Source of the DNA: Macrobrachium rosenbergii
Lineage: Eukaryota > Arthropoda > Malacostraca > Decapoda > Palaemonidae
DNA length: 64,000 bases
Assembly: GCF_040412425.1 (NCBI RefSeq)
Contig: NC_089788.1
Location: 62,918,720 to 62,982,719 of the forward strand
Reading direction: 5' to 3'
Part shown: piece by piece, positions 58,201 through 64,000 of the stretch
How positions within the stretch are numbered: the stretch's first letter is position 1
Layout of the letters: every line of letters starts with the position of its first letter
The notes under the pieces: generated by a model
What the model was told of the DNA's origin: nothing
The model's database searches: none
What the model saw: the letters and a program-made list of their open reading frames with translations, nothing else
Program-made: the position numbers and the translations under genes

Positions 58201-58884
58201 TCACCCTGCATGCTGTAAATACTCCTGACTATCTATGTAACACATAATGAGAGTCCCAAATAACACATGGGCAATTTATCACTTGAAGTGAAGTACAATG
58301 CACACTTTCATCGGCTCCATAGCCACATCCATCAATCACCCGAGTATTAATTATAAACACGGAGGAATGATTTACTACAAATATCAACAATGTCGAACAT
58401 AAAGCTTGAGTACTTACAATAATTATCGCTGGAGGGAGAGATTACGCACGATTACAGAGCAGCTTCATATTGCAATTAATCTGTCGAGGCTCTAGAAAAT
58501 TTAGCGGTATCAAAAGAGCATTTTACGAATTGGAAGTCTAGTTTTGGGTGTGTCTTTTCTGTTGGATAAATGCCTTAAATTTGTCTTATATTATGCCGTT
58601 TTTTATATAAGTAGCTCTGCCTATTTTGGTTTAATTCCGTGATTTCTCTAAAAACGGATAGGGGTAAAAATGACCATAATCCCAGAGAAAATTTCTAGCG
58701 TCAAAGCTACGAATGAAAAAAAAAAAATAAAAAATAAATAAATAAATAAACAGACATACAATGGAACAAAGTCTCTAAAACTATTTTGGCTTTCGAAAAA
58801 CAAACATATTTCCAGTACAGTAAATGGACTGACGATCCAAAGAATTCTCATTTTTTCAACTGAAACTCGTAATATATATTAGGG

Positions 58885-58937
<53 letters not shown>

Positions 58938-61900
58938 GTAGTAGTAGTAGTAGTAGTAGTAAACCAATAACCCAAATAAGAAGAAAAGTGTACTACAAAG
59001 GCTAATGAAAAAATGTAATTCTATGTTAAGCAACGACTATATGCAAGACAAGCCAATAACAGGATGCTAAATCCCAGGGTAATACCCCTGCTATGCAACT
59101 ATTTCATGCTATTCAACATCACTACTCACACACCAAATGGCAACTTTAAAAAGGCCAATCACAGGGCTGGTTATTTTTGTTGACAAAATACAACTCAAAT
59201 TACGGGATATTATCACGTATGAATGTTTGTGCCTGTGTGTTTGGTTTTACGTATACAATATACGTTACATTAAACAGCAATGATTTAAATGTAAATCCAA
59301 GAAACATTTATTTACAAGTTTTGTTAAAAATTTATTGGTCATGGATATGAAAAATTACAAAATATACAAATACATACATGGTTTTCCTAGAAGTTACCAT
59401 TAAATCAACTGAATATGAAATTAGTCTAAATGAGTTCGGCGTCATCAGACGTAAGACCTGACAGCTACAATACAATTTACTAAGGCACCGGGTCTTAATG
59501 TAAGATCATCCTGTGCTCTCTAACGTAAGTGTGACACTTATCAAACTTCAGGCAGCCTGAACTCGACAGGCAACTTCCGCTGATAACATGAAGATTGTTT
59601 ACACGCACACACACTCCGGTCGCTTCGACATTTACCACACATTATTGCTGTCGGTCAGTTTGGAATGAGGTATACTTTTTTCCATACATGATTCTTATCA
59701 ACGAAACTTACCCGGATAATTAAGGCTGCTTGGAAATAAAAAATAACGAAAAATGTTAATGTCACTGATAGTGGCTTCATTGTAATTTGCATCATAACAC
59801 AAAAATACTATTGTCTATATGCAAGAATGAGGTTACCTTGAGAATGAGATATATAAGAAACCTCGTCTAACAAGAAATAACGTAGTATTTGATAAGTACT
59901 AATATTTACATGTGGTAAGAAAGGCAAAGAAATCACAACCACTATTAATTACGGCCAAACTTGCCAAGAGAAATCAACAAACCATTAACATCATTTTACA
60001 TTAAAAATGTTTTCTGTTCTTTATGCTAGCAGATTAACAATCATAGCTAATTATCCAAGAGGAAATGATTCCTAATTATTTAGTATTTCATCTAATGTAA
60101 TAATTTTAGTTCTTTATAAACAGGCTTTGACAACAAAGGATAACAAATCTAGGTACAGACAATGTCAAGAAATGTGCAATGCATAAAGATATACCTATAG
60201 TATAAAATAAGTGTGTAGTATAAGTCCACGATATACAGAGCCCTCATTCATACTTGAAAACGCACCTAACATTCTATCTACTAGGTCAGTCTAAATCTAC
60301 GACAAATCCACCACCACCTTGCGCAGGATACTGAAGGACAGCACAGGGTTTCCATCCTCCTGCCGAGGAAGCCCTGAGTGCTGCTGTGCTTTTGGTTGGG
60401 GGAGGGGCTGGAGGAGGAACATTTGGTCTGACAATCCTATGACCTGAAGGGGACTTCGATCCAGACCTTCCTCCACAGCTTCCAGGAATAGAGTACAACG
60501 AGGTATTGCAACTGGAAGGGGTCCCTCCTCTGCGGGCCATCTCGTATTCCTGGAAGACTGCTGGTTGCTGCTGTCGATTAATATCAATGACATCTGGTCT
60601 GTGGTCTTGGCCAAAAGGGTTTGGCCTGTGAGGGTGGAAGGAGGACTTGGAAGCTTTGGACAGAGTCGAGGTGCGAGAGTGGCCGTCTTGGAAAGAATCC
60701 GCCACTGAAAACCGATGACTCATTCGCATCTCTTCCACCACTTCCGGTATAATAAATTGCCAGGTCGCTTTGTGGTTTCTGAGGAAATATGGCACGCAGT
60801 TCTCTGGGGTCCTTGGTGCCTGGTCCTTCGAGGATCCCGCTGCATCTCTTTCTTGACTCGAAGGTTCCCCTTCTGCCCCTGTGCCTGTGCTGCTGGAAGC
60901 CGGCTGGGGTACCTCCGGAATACTACCCGCTCTCTCTTCGCCTCCCTCGTTGTTAATGACAACACGCAGGGGTTTCTGATGACTAACATTACTACTGCTA
61001 CCAACACCAACATCCCCTGGAGGGTCATGCACATGCCTAGACTCATCACCAAGACTATTACTTCCCACAGTTAAAGTACTATTATCTATTCCAGCACCGC
61101 GGGATAAGCTTGGGGTCTGGAATCTTGTGACATATACCTGTCGATGATGTAGGTCCTCTTCGGATAAAGACCTTGTGACTGGCATATGCCCCTTCACCCG
61201 TGGACCTCTTACCACGACACAAAAAAGGTACTGGGCACCAAAAAAGCTGACGACGATGCCCATGGCAGTCACGAGAGTTGTCAGCCAAAATGCTGTCGAA
61301 GAAAACAATCATCATTTGTTAAAGCAAATACAATTAGATCATCATTTCTTCATCACCGTATGGTGATCAGTAAATATAAATCAAGTCTTTCTCAAAGTGC
61401 AATGTAAAACAATATGCCAAAGTCTTCATTAATGGAAACAACCTCATATTACTAACCTATTTGCATGGTAAGATCCTGGTTATCCTCTACGATCACTCTC
61501 CTGTCATTTTCTGAGAGGAAAACTCTGTATTCTCCAACCTGAAATAAAACAACGGATCACACTTGGCTGATATGATAAAAGCTACTAATTATTACACCAG
61601 ACACTGTCAGACAGCATACTCTTACCAGTACCAGAAGAACAATGATTTACCTGAATGATGACAAGATTGGCAACTTCTACCACCAGGACACTCAAGGAAG
61701 CCACAAGTATCACTTGGCCCTTACGAAGAGTCTGTTGTTTCCACCCAATGGTTCCTAGAATGACGCCACAGATTCCACACTGTCAAAGGAGAAAATGATT
61801 TAATAATAGCAGCCACTTCTGAGAGACAACATTTCAATGACTATAAATCCTGGTTCTGAGGTTTACCAATTCTCCTAGCGGAGGAAATAATTACTGTACT

Positions 61901-63064
61901 TCCATAATGAACTACAATCTTATCACTGTCAACTGATTAAGGTATGCTGTAGTTTGCCAAAATGCCATAACTGCGGTGGGTTTTTTGGCTTAAAGCATAT
62001 CATCCTCGATGTACACGACTGAAGGCAACATAGCAACATTCTACTAGGTAACTCGCATTGCAGGCAGAATAAATATACGAATAATAAACAAGTAACATTA
62101 CTTATCACAAATATTCTCGTCTCCAGCCATATCTATAAAAAAAAAAAAATATGACTAAGCAGTCAATAACAACGTAGGGAAGGATATAATTATATTCTGC
62201 AAGAAGGAATCCGGAAAACTGTGAACACTGCCCAACAATTGGGGTCCCAAACAGTGACTTCACTTGCGTGTACGATTGCCATTACAAGTTGGTGACTAAA
62301 GAGGGTTCCTCTAGTTAATGATACGTAACACTAAAGTGGATTAAATCGGTCATAAATATCCGGAGGTCTACATCTTGAAGGATGCAAGCATATTTGCAAT
62401 AAATATGGCTATCAAAACTTTATTTTTGCAACAGCAAAGAAAACAGAATTTTCATTTCACGGATTTTCTTTGCCAAAACGACCACCAAAAAAAATCTTGT
62501 CCAAGATAATGTGGAATATATTTTTAAAAAATCATGTTAGGCAACAATGAATTAACATTTCTTTGAGAAAAAATACTTATACATTTTAAGATAGAGTAAA
62601 CACAACAAACATCAGGCAAACTTGCATGATCATGAAACAGCCATGAAATCAGATTTACAAACGAAAATTATAATACTAAAAATAACAGACAATCGTCGAT
62701 GAATTCGTCCATCAAGAAACAAAGCTCACTAGGGTGTCACATAATAACACAGAACACGTCAATGTTTCTAAGACACAAATGCTAAGGTTTACATATCAGT
62801 TGTAGCCTACTTACCCAGCCACTCTCCCGAGATTGAATCCAGAATTCACTTCATTACACTTATCACAAGATGCAATTTCAAGCCAAGAAAAATAGCAAGC
62901 AATGATACTCACCCAGGCCCCTGTCCACAGATTTGACCCGAGTTGAAACATGGGCAATGCCAGCATGAAGTACACGCCAGCGACCAGGTGGACCAGCCCT
63001 AGGAACACCAGCACAGCCCCGACTAGGCCGACTACACCAGCCTTCCGGCAGCACATTGCCACGC
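40100..63064 (-). CDS. Four-helix membrane protein with long proline/serine-rich cytoplasmic tail (unidentified family)
   Basis: Gene-level entry. Shared exons: 63064-62913 (first ATG at 63056), 61779-61651, 61538-61457, then the exon opening at 61292. Two 3' ends are supported by phase. The short form reads on to a stop at 60286 (453 residues). The long form uses donor CAG|GTATAT after 61138 and joins, in phase 0, exon 43131-40647 and last exon 40270-40100 (about 1050 residues). Helices lie at roughly residues 8-31, 47-62, 69-91 and 120-147, with short loops, so both termini should be cytoplasmic. The layout recalls MS4A/CD20-like and FAM189/ENTREP proteins, but the second loop has no Cys and I cannot assign a family. 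Tails carry polyproline runs, one NPF (short form) and LPMY (long form), which suggests an adaptor or trafficking role; this is inference. Upstream exons may exist beyond 63064. Confidence 0.7.
40647..43131 (-). CDS. Large tail exon of the four-helix gene, long form, with one frame break
   Basis: Acceptor AAATTTATTACAG|GATGG, donor GCAAAG|GTACTG. 828 codons plus one surplus base. First part (43131-42331): DGPDSTPSLEDVVALPDPAG, RRLPARHASFVNPRYARVHQ, RSNSVSGRILLDE, a KAPAPPPPTKPKP run. Second part, one frame over: RKRPAPQPRTTVPSQ, KSILKKSPGKPSKYE, SSSSSGYSSPEVSS, PPPRPPKPLRLRH (SH3-ligand-like), and LPMYEDVFG (LPxY). Mostly low-complexity and probably disordered, but with conserved-looking blocks. 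If not part of the four-helix gene it would be the 3' end of a separate gene whose 5' exons I did not find in 43-60 kb. Confidence 0.7.
43132..46342 (-). other. Intron of the four-helix gene, no recognisable feature
   Basis: Under the long-form model this belongs to the roughly 18-kb intron 43132-61137. AT-rich, with no supported exon or repeat ends. Confidence 0.4.
47411..48266 (+). pseudogene. DIRS-like gag region
   Basis: Two overlapping frames (47411-47767 and 47739-48266) together read as one gag-like protein: an alpha-helical LxGGKAISYLAHQ..LWAN block, then a basic Ser/Gln/Gly-rich C-terminal part (RSFQPSSQTGRGSKGKKGGG). The frame change near 47750 shows at least one indel. Gag packages element RNA in this family. 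Confidence 0.7.
48342..48590 (+). pseudogene. DIRS-like reverse transcriptase N-terminal fragment
   Basis: 82 codons. LTVDLKDAYFKIPIHQSSRK contains the first catalytic Asp region of RT (VDLKDAYFxIPI). The frame then diverges after RALLYRA, where family members read ALCFGLSTAPQVF, and stops. The remainder of RT is deleted. Confidence 0.85.
49106..49658. repeat. Foldback (hairpin) inverted repeat
   Basis: Outer arms 49106-49245 and 49519-49658 are inverted copies of about 140 bp with few differences. Inner arms 49391-49445 and 49464-49518 continue the pairing, leaving an 18-nt loop at 49446-49463. The left arm carries an extra 145 bp (49246-49390) that includes a poly-T run and interrupts it. 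Both arms have the same open peptide frame (KNDTWKEST, then YLISIRVSLKGDFKYCVGRR), which I do not recognise. Confidence 0.9.
49319..49344 (+). repeat. Poly-T tract
   Basis: 26 consecutive T inside the insertion that splits the left arm of the foldback; it could be the inverted tail of a retroposed sequence. Confidence 0.9.
49659..51172. other. Intron, no recognisable gene
   Basis: AT-rich. A 43-bp direct duplication (GCAAAATAATTAATCAC at 50481 and 50524) is the only structure noted. Confidence 0.4.
51173..52608. mobile_element. Non-autonomous element with about 500-bp terminal inverted repeats
   Basis: Left arm 51173-51681 and right arm 52123-52608 are inverted copies with a few small indels. 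The ends read CTGGTTCA(T/C)TTAAGGTAG on both sides. A CTATA is repeated at both flanks (51167-51171 and 52609-52613), a possible 5-bp target-site duplication. The 440-bp centre has no open frame of note. I cannot place it in a superfamily; foldback-type DNA transposons have this structure. Confidence 0.88.
52609..54879. other. Intron, no recognisable gene
   Basis: AT-rich with short frames only. Sequence from about 54.6 kb may already be decayed gypsy gag, but it is too diverged to claim. Confidence 0.4.
54880..55878 (+). pseudogene. Ty3/gypsy-type gag-protease relic
   Basis: 55530-55645 translates to LTLHLMCKKYKWDFVAADVQ then MPLLGADFLRHYGIDFL, the C-terminal part of a retroviral-type aspartic protease (WDFxxADVxxPLLGADFL). 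Downstream, about 55745-55860, a shifted frame gives LPEVFQPEL and KHGIPHRIKT, the linker that leads into RT in these elements. The preceding part (from 54880) is gag-like but badly decayed. No RT follows because a SINE-like repeat adjoins at 55879. Antisense to the four-helix gene's inferred intron. Confidence 0.75.
55879..56190 (-). repeat. Dispersed SINE-like repeat, copy 2 (reverse orientation)
   Basis: Reverse complement of the repeat at 2133: read on the + strand it starts ATAAAATTTAGGCTGAAGAC and ends TGTGTGAGGTGCACGG. It truncates the gypsy relic. Confidence 0.8.
56191..58885. other. Intron, no recognisable gene
   Basis: AT-rich DNA without supported coding frames or repeat ends. Confidence 0.4.
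58886..58960. repeat. Compound trinucleotide microsatellite
   Basis: (AAT)n for about 17 units followed directly by (GTA)n for about 8 units. On the - strand it produces a meaningless poly-Tyr frame. Confidence 0.95.
58961..60285 (-). other. Probable 3' UTR/flank of the short form
   Basis: AT-rich non-coding DNA just downstream (- strand) of the short-form stop at 60286. No transcript end can be fixed by eye. Confidence 0.3.
60286..61292 (-). CDS. Four-helix protein, helix 4 and short-form C-terminal tail
   Basis: Acceptor TTTTCTTCGACAG; begins AFWLTTLVTAMGIVVSFFGA (helix 4), then RGPRVKGHMPVTRSLSEEDL. Past the alternative donor at 61138/61137 the tail continues to a stop, 335 codons in all. 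It is rich in Ser, Pro and Gly, with an NPF tripeptide at residues 343-345 (an EH-domain ligand in endocytic proteins) and a VPPPAPPPT run near the end. The length of the open frame argues that this read-through end is really used. Confidence 0.8.
61138..61292 (-). CDS. Shorter version of the helix-4 exon used by the inferred long form
   Basis: Ends ...SLSEEDLHHRQ at CAG|GTATAT, phase 0, which matches the phase-0 start of the exon at 43131. A second possible donor, GTG|GTAAGA, lies about 80 bases earlier and is also phase 0. The choice is inference; transcript data would settle it. Confidence 0.5.
61457..61538 (-). CDS. Four-helix protein, extracellular loop exon
   Basis: Acceptor TTTTATTTCAG, donor ATAG|GTTAGT; 27 codons plus one base. 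Encodes VGEYRVFLSENDRRVIVEDN to LTMQI. No cysteines, unlike the second loop of tetraspanins or FAM189 proteins. Confidence 0.85.
61651..61779 (-). CDS. Four-helix protein, exon with helices 2-3
   Basis: Acceptor CTCCTTTGACAG, donor CAG|GTAAAT; 43 codons, phase 0 on both sides. Encodes CGICGVILGTIGWKQQTLRK and a helix ending NLVIIQ. The open frames on either side join without change of phase. Confidence 0.85.
61780..62912 (-). other. Intron of the four-helix gene
   Basis: Bounded by GTGAGT at 62912 and CTTTGACAG at 61780. AT-rich; nothing recognised inside. Confidence 0.7.
62913..63064 (-). CDS. Four-helix protein, exon with first helix
   Basis: Acceptor CTCACCTATACAG|GCGTGGCAATG; donor GCCTGG|GTGAGT, phase 0. 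Encodes MCCRKAGVVGLVGAVL, a hydrophobic helix, then FQLGSNLWTGAW. The ATG at 63056 is the chosen start because no upstream exon is identifiable. The frame is open to 63332, but that stretch lies beyond a good acceptor and looks intronic. Confidence 0.8.
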
Positions 63065-64000
63065 CTGTATAGGTGAGAGGGAAGAGCAGAGGTTTTAGCA
63101 ATCGGTGGAACAAGATGAGGCAGATTTCATCCCAGAGTGGAAAACCCGTGGAAAAAGGAAGAATTTTTTTTATGTAATAAAAGGTAAAATGATCTCTTAG
63201 TGCAAAACTGCTCTGACAGGAAAACGGAAGATACAGGACGGAAAGGGGTATATGTATAAAAATGGGAGTTTCACTTGAAGCATAAACATTACGAAAACTG
63301 AAGTTTATTTCACAGCATCCAACCTTAAACATACGTCATGCACATGACAATTCGCAGTCCCACAGTTTTCATGTAAAAAGGGTATTTTTCAAAGTACCGA
63401 GTCTAACTAATGCCTCTAATTAAGGTATTAAACAAAATTCACGTCAAACACACTTAGACTACTCATTACAGAAAACGAAAATTACATAAGTCAACAATAT
63501 CATTAAGCTTATAAGACAACAATAATATACGTTACAAAATGTTTCTTTCACCACATCATTCTTATTGGAAGGATTTGCGCTATCAAAGAATTATTCTATC
63601 TAATGTTTGCACGCAGTTCCCTCAACTATAAAATTTAAGCCCCCTTAAAGAAGATATTACCAACACTGTACACCAATACAAATGAATTTTATGGGGTATT
63701 TATGTTCCGAAAAATTTGAATTCATAAAAAAAAGGATAGGGCATGACCATTTTTTATATACTGACTTAATTTGAGTACAAAGTCTGCGTAAAGCATAAAA
63801 AGTATGGTTCAATCTCCTTCAACTCTGCAAAGTTTTACAAAATCTATATACGGGTCTCTCTCTCTCTCTCTCTCTCATAATCTCTGCAGTCCTGTATTGT
63901 TGTCGAATCAGAATCAATAATACTCGTAAAGTCTAATTATGCCAGAGACTCCAGGCTTCCTGCATCCTACAAAGGAAAAGGATTGATATGACGTGACTGA
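63065..64000 (-). other. Upstream intron or 5' flank of the four-helix gene
   Basis: The acceptor at 63065 implies an exon further upstream. No convincing exon was seen up to the end of the window. A (TC)n run lies at 63855-63876. Confidence 0.45.
63855..63876. repeat. (TC)n microsatellite
   Basis: About 11 TC units. Confidence 0.95.

Noticed and set aside
58848..59033. Poly-Tyr open frame on the - strand
   Set aside because: Translation of the AAT/GTA microsatellite.
60715..61074. 119-codon + strand frame
   Set aside because: Antisense shadow of the four-helix protein's tail exon.
63065..63332. N-terminal extension of the four-helix protein (MFKVGCCEINFS...)
   Set aside because: The frame happens to stay open, but it lies upstream of a good splice acceptor (CTCACCTATACAG) and has intron-like composition.
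1..64000. CRISPR arrays, operons, Shine-Dalgarno sites, phage genes
   Set aside because: The DNA is animal nuclear sequence with spliced genes. No regularly spaced repeats of CRISPR type were seen.

Overview
The window is animal (eukaryotic) nuclear DNA: AT-rich, with GT-AG spliced genes, introns of up to about 17 kb and a heavy load of transposon debris. The mix of DIRS-like tyrosine-recombinase retrotransposons, Tigger-type terminal-repeat elements, tRNA-derived SINEs and long AG/CT microsatellites fits a decapod crustacean (shrimp, crab or crayfish type). That assignment is an inference; no diagnostic gene names the species.

Two protein-coding genes can be supported. On the + strand, 118-24450 holds the last six exons of mRpL38, a mitochondrial large-subunit ribosomal protein with a PEBP-like fold; its 5' end lies outside the window. 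On the - strand, 63064 down to 40100 holds a gene for a four-helix membrane protein with a long disordered, proline- and serine-rich cytoplasmic tail. I cannot name its family. It appears to have two alternative 3' ends: a compact form (453 residues) ending at 60286, and a long form in which an internal donor at 61138/61137 splices over about 18 kb to a 2.5-kb tail exon (40647-43131) and a last exon (40100-40270), giving about 1050 residues. The big tail exon carries a single-frame break near 42330. The two genes converge tail to tail.

Everything else recognisable is mobile-element material. 1.9-6.1 kb: SINE-type repeats, three small elements with CAGGCAGTCCC-type ends, and a decayed hAT transposase with one preserved terminus. 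8.4-10 kb and 27.2-28.8 kb: two copies of one 1.5-kb Tigger-like non-autonomous element. 12.5-13.2 kb: a Tigger transposase relic. 14.4-21.1 kb: a 6.6-kb DIRS-like element with inverted ends, RT and recombinase relics. 21.2-23.2 kb: two different non-LTR reverse transcriptase relics. 24.9-27.1 kb, 33.4-37.1 kb and 46.3-48.7 kb: three further DIRS-like copies. 49.1-49.7 kb: a near-perfect foldback hairpin. 51.17-52.61 kb: an element with about 500-bp inverted ends. 55.0-55.9 kb: a Ty3/gypsy protease-region relic.

No RNA gene, CRISPR, operon or bacterial feature was seen, and no clearly new biological system. The most interesting items are the alternative 3' ends and frame break of the four-helix gene, the two large inverted-repeat structures at 49 and 51-52 kb, and the four DIRS-like copies.
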